Below, piece after piece: positions 8,437-17,016 of a stretch of 64,000 nucleotides of DNA (the first letter of the stretch is position 1; every line of letters begins with the position of its first letter). The notes under the pieces were generated by a model, which saw only the letters and a list, made by a program, of their open reading frames with translations, had not been told where the DNA came from and did no database searches. A program made the position numbers and the translations under genes. This DNA is from Mycobacteroides franklinii. GTDB lineage: Bacteria > Actinomycetota > Actinomycetes > Mycobacteriales > Mycobacteriaceae. The stretch lies in the NCBI RefSeq assembly GCF_002013895.1, contig NZ_MAFQ01000009.1, positions 62,001 through 126,000 of the forward strand. Reading direction: 5' to 3'.

Positions 8437-10904
8437 GCCGTCTAGTCGTCGTGGGCAACGGCATGGCCGGCGCCCGCACCGTCGAGGAGATCGTGAGCCG
8501 CGCACCGGAGCTTTTCGACATCACGATGATCGGTGATGAACCGTACGGCAACTACAACCGAATCATGCTCTCGCACGTGCTGGCCGGCGAAGCGTCGGTG
8601 GATGACGATCTGATGCTCAACCCCATGAGCTGGTACCGGCAGAACCACATCACCCTGTTCGCCGGCGACCGCGCGGTCACCATGGACAGATTCGGCAAGA
8701 CCATCAGCTGCGAAAGCGGGCGCGAGCTGGCCTACGACACGCTCATCATCGCAACCGGCAGCAACACGTTCTTCCCTAATATGGACGGGCTGCGCGAAAA
8801 GGATGGGCGACTGGGCCGCAACGTGTTCGGCTTCAGGACGATCGCCGACACCAATGGGATGTTGCAGATGGCCCAAGCACGCGACAAGGTAAAAGCCGTC
8901 GTGATCGGCGGCGGGTTGCTCGGCCTGGAGGCCGCGTACGGATTGCGAACCCAGGGCGTTGACGTCGACGTTGTGCACTCGCCCGGCCACCTCATGAACC
9001 AGCAGCTCGACGAGCGCGGTGGACATATCTTGCGGAGCAAGATCGAATCACTCGGAGTAGGAGTGCACACCGCCAAACGCACGACCGCGGTGCTTCGGGA
9101 CGACCCCGGCGACGTCGTCGGGGTCGGGTTCCAGGACGGAAGTTCACTGACCGCAGACATGGTGGTGGTAACCGCAGGGATCCGGCCCAATGTGGAACTA
9201 GCGCGACGCGCCGGGCTGGTGGTCGAGCGTGGAATCGTTGTCGATGACCAAATGCGCTGCGAAGATGAAGGTTCCATCTACGCCCTGGGTGAATGCTGCC
9301 AGCACCGCGGTGAGACATATGGGCTCGTCGCACCGCTATGGGAGCAGGCTGTAGTCCTTGCCGACGTTCTGACAGGGGCGAATCCTCAAGCGGCATACCA
9401 TGGTTCGCGGCTGACCACCAAACTCAAGGTGGCCGGAGTCGACGTCGCCGCGATGGGCGTCAAGGGACCCGAGCGCGACGATGACGAATTCGTCCAGTTC
9501 TACGAGCCCAAGAACGGCATCTACAAGTCCGTCGTCGTACGTGACAACAAGCTGATCGGCGCGACCTTGTTGGGTGACACCAGCAAGATCGGCTTCTTGT
9601 CCCAGGCGTTCGACGACAAGGTCGCGCTGCCCGACGAGCGCATCAGCATGCTCTTCGACCTGGGCACCCCATCGGCGGCCACAGGAGCAGCCGAACTGGC
9701 AGACGATGCGCAGGTGTGCAATTGCAACGGCGTCACCAAGGGCGACATCGTCTCGTGCGTGCACGGCGGCGCCACCACAGTGGCCGAGGTGGTAGCTAGC
9801 ACCCGAGCCGGAAAGGGCTGCGGCACATGCAAAGGCCTGGTGACCGACATCGTCAGTTGCGCAGCGGGCGGCACTCTCGCCGAGGACCCGTCGACAAATT
9901 GGTACGTGCCGAGCATCCCACTGCCCAAGCCGGAACTGATCGCCACCATCATCGACCGCCAATTGCGCTCCGTTTCAGACGTTTTTACCGAACTGGCACC
10001 GAGCGGCGAGACTGCTGGCGACAAAATGGCGCTGGCGTCACTGCTGCGCACCATCTGGGGGCGTGACTGGTTCCAGGAACAGGGGGCGTTGTTCATCAAC
10101 GACCGGGTACATGCCAACATCCAGCGAGACGGCACTTTCTCGGTCGTTCCGCAGATGAAGGGCGGTGTCACCACACCCGAACAGCTGCGCACGATCGCCG
10201 ACGTCGCCGATAAATATCGAGTACCTCTGGTCAAAGTAACCGGCGGCCAACGAATCGACCTGCTCGGGATCAAGAAGGAAGACCTGCCGAAAGTATGGGC
10301 AGACTTGGACATGCCATCCGGATACGCCTACGGCAAGAGCTTCCGTACTGTGAAAACCTGTGTGGGAAGCGACTTCTGCCGATACGGGCTGGGCGATTCA
10401 ACGTCTCTGGGCATAGCGCTCGAAGAACTGTTCCAGGGGCTGGAAACCCCGGCCAAGCTGAAGCTCGCCGTCGCCGGCTGCCCACGGAATTGTTCTGAGG
10501 CACTGTGCAAGGACCTTGGTGTCGTCAGTATCGGCGATGGCCGCTGGGAGATCTACGTCGGCGGCGCAGCAGGAGCTCATATCCGCAAAGGCGACGTGCT
10601 GGCTACCGTGGAATCCACCGACGAAGTCCTCACGCTGGCAGGCAGATTCATCCAGTTCTACCGGGAGAACGCACGCTGGCTCGAGCGTACCTACGACTTC
10701 GTCCCGCGGGTCGGGATCGACGAACTCCAACGAATCCTCGTCGACGACGAGGACGGTGTGTGCCCGGAGCTGCAAGAACGCCTACAACTATCGGTTGACA
10801 GCTACCGAGACCCATGGAAAGACCGCGAAACCCCAGCATCCCCAGCGCAGTTCGCGCCGTCACTACCGCTGCTGCCACTACCACAGGTGCCGGTGCGGAC
10901 ATGA
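8433..10904 (+). CDS. nirB: Nitrite reductase [NAD(P)H] large subunit
   Basis: An 823-aa cytoplasmic siroheme/FAD enzyme that reduces nitrite to ammonium. Order: FAD/NAD(P)H-binding reductase (GNGMAG near residue 8, GGGLLG for NAD), BFD-like [2Fe-2S] domain (~427-475, CNCNGVTKGD then CGTCKG), ferredoxin-like half domain (~540-620), and the siroheme/[4Fe-4S] domain with CVGSDFC (C-X5-C, ~643) and CPRNC (C-X3-C, ~683). All cluster ligands are intact. The reductase part (GECCQHRGETYGLVAPL) resembles proteobacterial NirB more than the Mtb Rv0252 type as I recall it, suggesting a second or transferred copy. It overlaps both neighbours by 4 bp. Confidence 0.93.
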   Translation: MSRLVVVGNGMAGARTVEEIVSRAPELFDITMIGDEPYGNYNRIMLSHVLAGEASVDDDLMLNPMSWYRQNHITLFAGDRAVTMDRFGKTISCESGRELAYDTLIIATGSNTFFPNMDGLREKDGRLGRNVFGFRTIADTNGMLQMAQARDKVKAVVIGGGLLGLEAAYGLRTQGVDVDVVHSPGHLMNQQLDERGGHILRSKIESLGVGVHTAKRTTAVLRDDPGDVVGVGFQDGSSLTADMVVVTAGIRPNVELARRAGLVVERGIVVDDQMRCEDEGSIYALGECCQHRGETYGLVAPLWEQAVVLADVLTGANPQAAYHGSRLTTKLKVAGVDVAAMGVKGPERDDDEFVQFYEPKNGIYKSVVVRDNKLIGATLLGDTSKIGFLSQAFDDKVALPDERISMLFDLGTPSAATGAAELADDAQVCNCNGVTKGDIVSCVHGGATTVAEVVASTRAGKGCGTCKGLVTDIVSCAAGGTLAEDPSTNWYVPSIPLPKPELIATIIDRQLRSVSDVFTELAPSGETAGDKMALASLLRTIWGRDWFQEQGALFINDRVHANIQRDGTFSVVPQMKGGVTTPEQLRTIADVADKYRVPLVKVTGGQRIDLLGIKKEDLPKVWADLDMPSGYAYGKSFRTVKTCVGSDFCRYGLGDSTSLGIALEELFQGLETPAKLKLAVAGCPRNCSEALCKDLGVVSIGDGRWEIYVGGAAGAHIRKGDVLATVESTDEVLTLAGRFIQFYRENARWLERTYDFVPRVGIDELQRILVDDEDGVCPELQERLQLSVDSYRDPWKDRETPASPAQFAPSLPLLPLPQVPVRT

Positions 10905-11224
10905 CCGGCGTCATTACCCAACTTGTCGGATCGGTCGCCGACCTGACCCCCGGCGAGGGCAAGACCTACGTCGTCGACGGCAAGCAGATCGCCGTATTCC
11001 TGCTCACCGATGGAACATTGCGCGCCGTGGACGCGGTATGCCCCCATCGCGGCGGACCGCTAGCCGACGGACAAGTTGATACCTTGACGCTAATCTGCCC
11101 GCTGCACCAATACGCGTTCAGCCTCACGGACGGCACCTGCAGCGCACCCCACATCGACGCCATCAACACCTACCAAGCCGAAATTACCGGCGAGGAAACA
11201 ATATCCATCACCCTCGCTCAATAG
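10901..11224 (+). CDS. nirD: Nitrite reductase small subunit, Rieske type
   Basis: A 107-aa Rieske ferredoxin fold that partners NirB. Both cluster motifs are complete: CPHRGGPL and CPLHQY (C-X-H...C-X2-H), so it should carry a [2Fe-2S] centre, unlike E. coli NirD, which lacks the ligands. I chose the ATG at 10901 because it overlaps the nirB stop (ATGA) and starts the conserved fold; the frame is open further upstream inside nirB. It is the last gene of the three-gene operon. Confidence 0.92.
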   Translation: MTGVITQLVGSVADLTPGEGKTYVVDGKQIAVFLLTDGTLRAVDAVCPHRGGPLADGQVDTLTLICPLHQYAFSLTDGTCSAPHIDAINTYQAEITGEETISITLAQ

Positions 11225-11244
11225 CTTTCCGCGCAGGGCAGCGG

Positions 11245-11847
11245 TCAACCCGCCGCGTTGACACGCAGCGGCGGACACTGCCCCTCGGCATCCGCGGTCA
11301 GCTCGTAGTGCCATTTCTCGTTGGCGAAGACCTGACACAGACCGAACTGTGTGCTGTGCGCCAGCATCCACCCGTAGGCCGCGGCAGGGCCTATGTCGAC
11401 GGCCTTGCCCTGCACATGATGCGATTCATCGGGGGTGGCTACCCACTGCCGGGCGACTGCCAGACTCCCGTACGTCTGTACCGCATCATCGAGTAACTGC
11501 TGCTGGAAGGCCCGCGAACGCCAGCCCGACGTGATCAGAAGTGTCACACCGTCGGCCGCCGCGCTGGTCGCGGCGTCCTGGACCGCACGCAGCAGCGGAG
11601 GATCCAATCGGATGACCGCCAAGGACGACGTGTCGAATGGGCTGACGGGAGCCGAAAGTGCGCCGCCGTCGGGCTCCTCGCCGAGCGTGCTGGGCGTCGG
11701 TGACGGCGGAACGGTCGCCTGGGCCGTCACCAGCACGATGGTCGCCATAGCCTCCGCATGACTGCCCGTAGCCGGGCCGGCGCCGTGGCATGCCGACAGG
11801 GTGAGTGCCGCACCAGCGGCCACGCTCACGAGTGCACTACGTGACAT
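11245..11847 (-). CDS. VanY-like D,D-carboxypeptidase lipoprotein (M15 family)
   Basis: A 200-aa predicted lipoprotein (lipobox LSAC, Cys20) followed by a Pro/Thr-rich linker. The M15 zinc-peptidase signatures are present: SGWRS, SHHVQGKAVD (SxHxxGxxxD, zinc His and Asp) and KWHYEL (third zinc His). It should trim the terminal D-Ala of peptidoglycan stem peptides outside the membrane. It lies just upstream of the wag31 region, convergent with nirD. The start ATG at 11847 gives a normal signal peptide. Confidence 0.88.
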   Translation of the reverse strand: MSRSALVSVAAGAALTLSACHGAGPATGSHAEAMATIVLVTAQATVPPSPTPSTLGEEPDGGALSAPVSPFDTSSLAVIRLDPPLLRAVQDAATSAAADGVTLLITSGWRSRAFQQQLLDDAVQTYGSLAVARQWVATPDESHHVQGKAVDIGPAAAYGWMLAHSTQFGLCQVFANEKWHYELTADAEGQCPPLRVNAAG

Positions 11848-11862
11848 CTAGAGAGAATCCCG

Positions 11863-12324
11863 TCACGACCGATGCGGCTCGTCTTCGTCCTCGTCATCGA
11901 CATCGAACTGCTCGTATGTCTCCTCGGCGGAGGGGTGATGATGGGCCGCCGTGGCGGCCTCCTTGAGGCTCACCGCGGCGGCGACGGGGACCGCGTTCTC
12001 GGACACCTGCGGAATCACCGACGTCTCGGCGGGATCAGCTTCCGCCACATCGGCTTTCGCGTCGACGCCGGCAACCTCGGCGGAATGATCATCGGAATCC
12101 GCGCCGACAGGCTCACCCTCGCGCACCTCGGCGTCTTCGTCCGACTCCTCGTCGGACTCCAGGGCGCCGGCATGCCGGTCCCGGATGGCATCGACGATCA
12201 TCAGCACCACACCGACAGCGGCCGCGGCGATACATACGAAGGCGAGAACTTCATTACTGGTGACCACCGCTGTCACCAGAGCAGCCAGGCCGACGGCGGC
12301 CAACACCAATGCGACGATCAGCAT
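11863..12324 (-). CDS. Two-helix membrane protein with acidic tail (Rv2144c-like)
   Basis: 153 residues. Two transmembrane helices lie at about 2-20 and 26-46, followed by a long, very acidic cytoplasmic tail (ESDEESDEDAEV, then DVDDEDEDEPH at the C-terminus). It lies between wag31 and the VanY-like gene, as Rv2144c does next to wag31 in Mtb. The tail suggests a protein-protein contact at the membrane. Function unknown. Confidence 0.8.
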   Translation of the reverse strand: MLIVALVLAAVGLAALVTAVVTSNEVLAFVCIAAAAVGVVLMIVDAIRDRHAGALESDEESDEDAEVREGEPVGADSDDHSAEVAGVDAKADVAEADPAETSVIPQVSENAVPVAAAVSLKEAATAAHHHPSAEETYEQFDVDDEDEDEPHRS

Positions 12325-12369
12325 CGCGAATCACTCCTCATACGTGCCGCGAGCATAGACCGATCTAGA

Positions 12370-13197
12370 TCAGTAGTTGTTCCCACGGTTGAACTGGCCG
12401 AAACCGGCTTCCTTGGATGCGTTTTCGTTCGAGGCGCCCGCATCGACGGGTGCCGCGGAACCGCGCTGGCCGAGCTCCTCAAGCTGAGACTCGAGGTAGG
12501 TCTTGAGCCGGGTGCGGTACTCGCGCTCGAATGTACGCAACTGCTCCAGACGCCCTTCCAGCACCGTGCGCTGCTGGTTGATGGTGCCCATGATCTCCGA
12601 GTGCTTGCGCTCGGCGTCGGATTGCAGGGCATCGGCTTTCTCCTGCGCCTGGCGCAGCTGGGTCTCGGAACGGGTCTGAGCATCCGAGAGTAGCGCCTCG
12701 GCCTTGGTGCGCGCCTCGGTGACCGTCTTGTCGGCGGTGGCGCGAGCCTCGCCGACAATCTGGTCCGCATTTGCGCGAGCATCGGCGAGCATCTTTTCCG
12801 ACTCGGATTTGGCGTTCCCGGTCAGACGGTCCGCGGTGTCCTGTGCCAGACCCAGGATCTTGGCCGCGCGCACGTGATGTTCCTCGGTCGACGCTGCGGC
12901 CGGAGCGGCCGCCACGACAGGTGCCGGTACCGGCTCGGGCTTAGCGGGCTCGGGCTTCTTCTCCGGCTTGGGCGCCTCGTAGACGGGGGCAGCGCCACCG
13001 CCCTTGCGGGCCTCGGCCAGTTCCTGATCCAGCTCCTGAACCCGCTGGCGCAGGTCCGAGTTCTCCTCGATCAGGCGGGCCAGCTCGTTCTCCACCAGGT
13101 CGAGGAACGCATCGACCTCGTCCTCGTTGTATCCACGCTTACCGATGGGTGGCTTACTGAACGCGACGTTATGTACATCAGCTGGTGTAAGCGGCAT
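12370..13197 (-). CDS. wag31: Polar growth protein Wag31 (DivIVA)
   Basis: A 275-aa coiled-coil protein that binds curved membrane at the poles and directs tip growth in mycobacteria. The DivIVA domain (residues 1-60, with [21 protein letters not shown]) is essentially that of Mtb. A variable Pro/Lys/Ala-rich linker (65-103) follows, then a long coiled coil (~105-245) and a QFNRGNN tail. The linker lacks a Thr at the place of Mtb Thr73, the PknA phosphosite; residue 73 is Tyr and the only linker Thr is 104. About 230 bp of AT-richer, apparently gene-free DNA lies upstream. Confidence 0.97.
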   Translation of the reverse strand: MPLTPADVHNVAFSKPPIGKRGYNEDEVDAFLDLVENELARLIEENSDLRQRVQELDQELAEARKGGGAAPVYEAPKPEKKPEPAKPEPVPAPVVAAAPAAASTEEHHVRAAKILGLAQDTADRLTGNAKSESEKMLADARANADQIVGEARATADKTVTEARTKAEALLSDAQTRSETQLRQAQEKADALQSDAERKHSEIMGTINQQRTVLEGRLEQLRTFEREYRTRLKTYLESQLEELGQRGSAAPVDAGASNENASKEAGFGQFNRGNNY

Positions 13198-13426
13198 TGC
13201 CTGCCCCTATCAAGTCTCGACGTCTGGAATCGTATTGCAGTGTAAAACGAACATGCCGTCTCACTGTAACTGGCGTCCATCCTGTCACATCCGACCCGCC
13301 GGTCGCAGCAGAGCGCGTTAAGTATCCCTCTGACGTGCATAAAAATACTCTGAGGCTTTGGATATGACGCGCTTTCGTATCCAGATCGATGTGAGTTGAA
13401 TACCGAAATTCTGCGTCGCTGGCGGC

Positions 13427-13720
13427 TTAGCCAGCCGCCATCACGAAGGCCACCTTCATGCCAAAGAATCCGACCAAAAGCAGCAAAGTAATGGACAAAT
13501 CGAATCGCACCGCACCAAGAGAGAGGGGCGGAATGAGACGACGCAATAACCGCACGGGCGGGTCGGTGATGGTGAAGATGAGCTCCAGAATCACCACCGT
13601 GGCACCCCTCGGGTGCCAATCACGGCTAATGGACTGAATGGTCTCGATCACTATGCGCGCGAAGAGCAGCAAACAGAAGAGCAAAAGCGCGTAGCCAATG
13701 ATCTCAAAGAAGAGCGACAA
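13427..13720 (-). CDS. YggT family membrane protein
   Basis: A 97-aa protein with two transmembrane segments (about 5-25 and 75-95) flanking the conserved ITDPPVRLLRRLIPP segment of the YggT family; counterpart of Mtb Rv2146c. I chose the TTG at 13720 because GAGGGG lies 4 nt before it and the length then matches Mtb. A GTG at 13753 would add 11 residues. In Mtb it sits directly after sepF; here a plus-strand operon separates the two. Confidence 0.88.
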   Translation of the reverse strand: MSLFFEIIGYALLLFCLLLFARIVIETIQSISRDWHPRGATVVILELIFTITDPPVRLLRRLIPPLSLGAVRFDLSITLLLLVGFFGMKVAFVMAAG

Positions 13721-13848
13721 CGGACCCCTCACCGGCCAAGCGTGAACAACCACGCGCGGGCTTCTGATAACAGCAGCCCCAGCCTACCGGCAGGCCCCAT
13801 CGGACCGCCCGGCGCACAACGAATCCCCTGGACCAAGCGACGCGGCCT

Positions 13849-13879
13849 CCTTATGCGCAACTAATGGTTGCACATAAGG
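13849..13879. promoter_or_regulatory. Operator palindrome 1 of the SRPBCC-ArsR-DUF899 operon
   Basis: CCTTATGCGCAAC (13849-13861), spacer TAATG, GTTGCACATAAGG (13867-13879): 12 of 13 arm positions pair. Its core GCAAC-N5-GTTGC is repeated 45 bp downstream in front of the first gene. The size and symmetry fit the dyads bound by ArsR/SmtB dimers, and an ArsR gene is in the operon. Binding is inferred. Confidence 0.65.
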
Positions 13880-13901
13880 GGAACAGGCGTTAACGTGAAA
13901 C

Positions 13902-13916
13902 GCAACCGATCGTTGC
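13902..13916. promoter_or_regulatory. Operator palindrome 2, same core motif
   Basis: GCAAC (13902-13906), CGATC, GTTGC (13912-13916). The half-sites and 5-bp spacing are identical to the core of the 13849-13879 palindrome, centre to centre 45 bp. It ends 14 bp before the ATG at 13931, so a bound repressor would block transcription or initiation. The pair suggests cooperative autorepression. Confidence 0.6.
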
Positions 13917-13930
13917 AAATAGGGAGAGAC

Positions 13931-14395
13931 ATGTCATACGAACGAATCGAACGGGAGCTTCATATCGAGGCGGACCCAGAGGTCGTCTTCTCCGTCATCA
14001 GCCGTCCAGAACATATGAAGCAATGGTGGCCCGACGACGCCGAGTTCGCCCTGGCTCCCGGCGCGAACGGTGAGATCTCCTTCCACGGCGACGAACCCGG
14101 ACAGATCCACGTCTTCGGGCTCACGCTCGTCGACGTGGATCCGCCGCGGCGATTCTCGTTCCGTTGGTGTTATCCGGAGGGAGATACCGCGAACCCTGAA
14201 AATTCGCTGTTGGTGACATTTGTCCTCACACCATCGGGCACCGGCACGCTGGTGCGGATGACCGAGGTCGGTTTCCGGGACCAGAACCACACCGAGGCCG
14301 AGGTCATCGAGCAGTACGAGGCGCACGAGGAGGGCTGGGCACGGCACCTACCCCGCCTCACACCGTGTGTGGCCGCACTGGCAGGCCGGTCATGA
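13931..14395 (+). CDS. SRPBCC (AHSA1-type) domain protein
   Basis: A 154-aa START/Bet v1-like protein of the activator-of-Hsp90-ATPase homologue type: it begins with YERIERELHIEADPEVVFSV, then FALAPGANGEISFHG and a C-terminal amphipathic helix (YEAHEEGWARHLPRL). The ATG at 13931 has AGGGAG just upstream. It overlaps the ArsR gene by 4 bp. SRPBCC-ArsR pairs are common in actinobacteria; the SRPBCC partner may bind a hydrophobic ligand. The ligand is unknown. Confidence 0.87.
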   Translation: MSYERIERELHIEADPEVVFSVISRPEHMKQWWPDDAEFALAPGANGEISFHGDEPGQIHVFGLTLVDVDPPRRFSFRWCYPEGDTANPENSLLVTFVLTPSGTGTLVRMTEVGFRDQNHTEAEVIEQYEAHEEGWARHLPRLTPCVAALAGRS

Positions 14396-14733
14396 CGGCA
14401 GTCATCGACGACGACCTGTGGGCCGCGGTCGGCGACCCAACCCGGCGGCGGGTCTTCGATCTCATCCTGACCGACGGTATGGCCACCGCCACCACATTGA
14501 GCGACCGTCTGCCGGTCACTCGCCAGGCCGTGACCAAACACCTCTCCGTCCTCGACAAGGCCGGTCTGGTCCACGCCACCACCAATGGGCGGGAGAAGCA
14601 GTATCGCGCCAACGCCGAACAGGTCGCACGCATCGCCGGGCAGCTCACCGCGGTGGGCGCGGCATGGGATCGACGACTGGCACGGATCAAGCAGATCGCC
14701 GAGAGCCTGCACAACATCGAGAAGGCCGAATAG
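14392..14733 (+). CDS. ArsR/SmtB family transcriptional regulator
   Basis: A 113-aa winged-helix repressor: DPTRRRVFDLILTDG, the recognition helix region TRQAVTKHLSVLDKAGL and the wing TTNGREKQY. There are no Cys residues in the chosen frame, so it does not have the classic metal-sensing CxC; it belongs to the non-metal subgroup. The ATG at 14392 overlaps the SRPBCC stop (ATGA). It probably represses its own operon through the GCAAC-N5-GTTGC palindromes upstream. Confidence 0.92.
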   Translation: MTAVIDDDLWAAVGDPTRRRVFDLILTDGMATATTLSDRLPVTRQAVTKHLSVLDKAGLVHATTNGREKQYRANAEQVARIAGQLTAVGAAWDRRLARIKQIAESLHNIEKAE

Positions 14734-14746
14734 ATAGGAGGAAACG

Positions 14747-15505
14747 ATGGAGCCAGTGATGAGGACACCCGCGATCGTGTCGGCGCGGGAATGGGACACC
14801 GCACACCAGGAGATGCTCGTCGAGGAGAAGGCCTTCACCAGGGCCCGCGACGCGCTGGCCGCCAAACGCCGGCGCATGCCCTGGACGGAGGTTGACGCCT
14901 CGTATCGGTTCGAGGGACCCGAGGGCCCGATGAGCCTGCTCGATCTGTTTCAGGGCAGGCGGCAACTCATCGTGTATCGCGCCTTCGTCGACCCGGGCAC
15001 CGGCGACTGGCCCACCCACGGATGTATCGGCTGCTCGCTGATGGCCGACCACATCGGCAACTTGGCTCATCTGAACGCACGCGACACCACACTGGTGTAC
15101 GTCTCGCGTGGGTCCCAGGCCGACCTGGAGCGCATCAAGAGCCGGATGGGATGGCAGATCCCTTGGTACACCATGGTTCCCGAGAGCAGTTTCGACCGGG
15201 ACCTCGGCGTGCACAACTGGCACGGCCACAACGCGTTCATCCGAAACGGTGACCGCGTGTACCGCACCTACTTCATCAACAACCGGGGCGACGAGGCCTT
15301 CAACAACACCTGGACCTTCCTCGACATGACCGCACTGGGGCGCCAGGAGACATGGGAGGACTCGCCGGAGGGCTACCCGCAGTCCCCCGCATACGAATGG
15401 TGGGCCTGGCACGACGAATATGGCACGCAGGAGCCATCACGATGGTTCGGCGACCCTGATCCCGACGATCCACACGATCCGCGGCCCACCAAGGCGTGCC
15501 ACTAA
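14747..15505 (+). CDS. DUF899 (thioredoxin-like) protein
   Basis: A 252-aa protein of the DUF899 family, predicted thioredoxin fold. The characteristic EVDASYRFEGPEG, GCIGCSLMADHIG (CxxC at the place of a redox site) and PWYTMVPESSFDRDLGV segments are present, ending in a Trp-rich WWAWHDEYG motif. An AGGAGG ribosome site lies 5 nt before the ATG, 13 bp after the ArsR stop, so it is the third gene of the operon. Function unknown; the CxxC suggests redox chemistry. Confidence 0.9.
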   Translation: MEPVMRTPAIVSAREWDTAHQEMLVEEKAFTRARDALAAKRRRMPWTEVDASYRFEGPEGPMSLLDLFQGRRQLIVYRAFVDPGTGDWPTHGCIGCSLMADHIGNLAHLNARDTTLVYVSRGSQADLERIKSRMGWQIPWYTMVPESSFDRDLGVHNWHGHNAFIRNGDRVYRTYFINNRGDEAFNNTWTFLDMTALGRQETWEDSPEGYPQSPAYEWWAWHDEYGTQEPSRWFGDPDPDDPHDPRPTKACH

Positions 15506-15509
15506 CGAC

Positions 15510-15563
15510 GAGTGCGAGCCTGGCGCGGGAATTGGTATCGAATTCCGCGCCAGGCTCGCACTC
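15510..15563. terminator. 23-bp stem palindrome between convergent genes
   Basis: Left arm 15510-15533 (GAGTGCGAGCCTGGCGCGG then GAATT) and right arm 15541-15563 are reverse complements except for one bulged G, with a 7-base loop. It lies between the DUF899 stop (15505) and the sepF stop (15576). It has no T-run. Most likely a bidirectional terminator or barrier; its length would also fit a dispersed palindromic repeat. Confidence 0.7.
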
Positions 15564-15575
15564 GGCCAAAGCTCT

Positions 15576-16217
15576 TTACTGGTAGGAGTAGAAGCCGCTC
15601 TCGGCGATCCGGCGGCGCTCCTCGGCGCTGACGTCGATATCGGACGGCGACAGCAGGAACACCTTCGTGGCGACCTTGTCGAAGGAGCCGCGCAGCGCGA
15701 ACGCGAGCCCCGCCGCGAAGTCCACGACTCGCTTGGCGTCGGCGTTGTCCATCGACACCAGGTCCATGATCACCGGGGTGCCGTCGCGGAAACGCTCACC
15801 GATGGTGCGGGCCTCGCTGTAATCCTTGGGGCGCAGCGTGGTGATCTTCGACAATGGGCTTCCCTCTTCGAAGATGGCGGCGCGGCGCGGATCCATGGCC
15901 AGCGCGCCGCGGGTGGGAGCGCTACCCCGTAGCGAGCCCAAACGCGGTGCCGGACGATCGAATTCGCGCGGTGCCGGATGGCGGGCGGCAAAGCGGTCTT
16001 CCTCGGCGTAGCCCGCCGGACCAGCCGGGCGGTAGCCGGGCTCGTCGTAGCCGTATTCGGCATCGTCGGCGAACCGCTCGCCACGACGCGGGTACCGACG
16101 GTCCTCGGCGGACGCGCGGCGGGGCGCGGGAGCGTCGACATCGTCGTAGTACTCGTCGTCGTAGTCGTCCATTGGAGCCATGCCGAAGTAGGCCTTGACC
16201 TTGTGCAGCGTGCTCAT
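15576..16217 (-). CDS. sepF: Cell division protein SepF
   Basis: A 213-aa FtsZ-binding protein that tethers the Z-ring to the membrane; actinobacteria lack FtsA. It has an N-terminal membrane-targeting amphipathic helix ([13 protein letters not shown]), an acidic Tyr/Arg-rich disordered linker (~16-125) and the C-terminal SepF domain (~126-213, [20 protein letters not shown] and [14 protein letters not shown]). Last gene of the minus-strand division cluster, 88 bp after yggS. Confidence 0.96.
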   Translation of the reverse strand: MSTLHKVKAYFGMAPMDDYDDEYYDDVDAPAPRRASAEDRRYPRRGERFADDAEYGYDEPGYRPAGPAGYAEEDRFAARHPAPREFDRPAPRLGSLRGSAPTRGALAMDPRRAAIFEEGSPLSKITTLRPKDYSEARTIGERFRDGTPVIMDLVSMDNADAKRVVDFAAGLAFALRGSFDKVATKVFLLSPSDIDVSAEERRRIAESGFYSYQ

Positions 16218-16305
16218 CGCGTGACCTTCCGTGCGTGGGCTAAATGGAGTTCAATTGTTCGCTCGGTCTCTACAGCTGTGTTGCAAATGTGACTGGAGTG
16301 ACGAT

Positions 16306-17016
16306 CTACCGTGACGTTAGCGGTCGTTGCCCCATCAACGCCGTTCCGACACGCACACAAGTGGACCCATATTTAATGGCGGTCTCCAGGTCGTTGGACA
16401 TTCCCGCCGATAAGCGACTCGCCTGCGGATAACGCTGCTGGACGCGTTCATGTTCTTGCTGGAGCCGACGAAAGGCCTGGTCGGGATCGGCCTCTCGAGG
16501 CGGCAGGGCCATCAGTCCGGCAAGCTCCAGATGCTCGCTGGCGACCACCTGCGTACATAGCTCATCCACCCCGGCGGCGTCGGCGACATCCACACCACCG
16601 CGTTCGGTATCACCGTCGAGGCTGATCTGGAGGTACACCTGCAGCGGCTCGCGCTTCTCCCCCGCCCCACGTGCGGTGTCCAACGCCGATACCAGCCGTG
16701 AGTTGTCCACCGAATGCACCGAATACGCCCAGTGGGCAACCGATTTCGCCTTGTTACGCTGGAGACTGCCTACCATGTGCCACTCAATATCCGAGTGGCC
16801 AACCTCCGTGACCTTCGCCGCGGCCTCCTGATCTCGGGATTCGCCGAAAGCGCGGCAACCCAATCGGTACAGCTCCTCGACGTCTCTGGCAGGGAAAAAC
16901 TTGGTGACGGGCAGCAATTGGATCTCTTCCGGGTCGCGGCCAGCCGCCTGCGCGGCGCGCTCGACGCGATCCCGCACCGAGGACAGTGCCGCACTCAATT
17001 CTTCGGCGCGTGTCAT
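16306..17016 (-). CDS. YggS family PLP homeostasis protein
   Basis: A PLP-binding TIM-barrel (PLPBP/YggS) of about 236 aa that buffers pyridoxal phosphate. The conserved LLPVTKFFPARDV (PLP Lys), FGESRDQEAAAK, WHMVGSLQRNK and GLSAGMSNDLETAIKYGST segments are seen. The ATG at 17016 overlaps the upstream YfiH stop (TGATG). Counterpart of Mtb Rv2148c; its place in the dcw cluster is conserved in Gram-positives. Confidence 0.94.
   Translation of the reverse strand: MTRAEELSAALSSVRDRVERAAQAAGRDPEEIQLLPVTKFFPARDVEELYRLGCRAFGESRDQEAAAKVTEVGHSDIEWHMVGSLQRNKAKSVAHWAYSVHSVDNSRLVSALDTARGAGEKREPLQVYLQISLDGDTERGGVDVADAAGVDELCTQVVASEHLELAGLMALPPREADPDQAFRRLQQEHERVQQRYPQASRLSAGMSNDLETAIKYGSTCVRVGTALMGQRPLTSR

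Noticed and set aside
13868..13930. Upstream start of the SRPBCC gene
   Set aside because: It would begin inside the operator palindrome; the ATG at 13931 has AGGGAG and starts the conserved domain.
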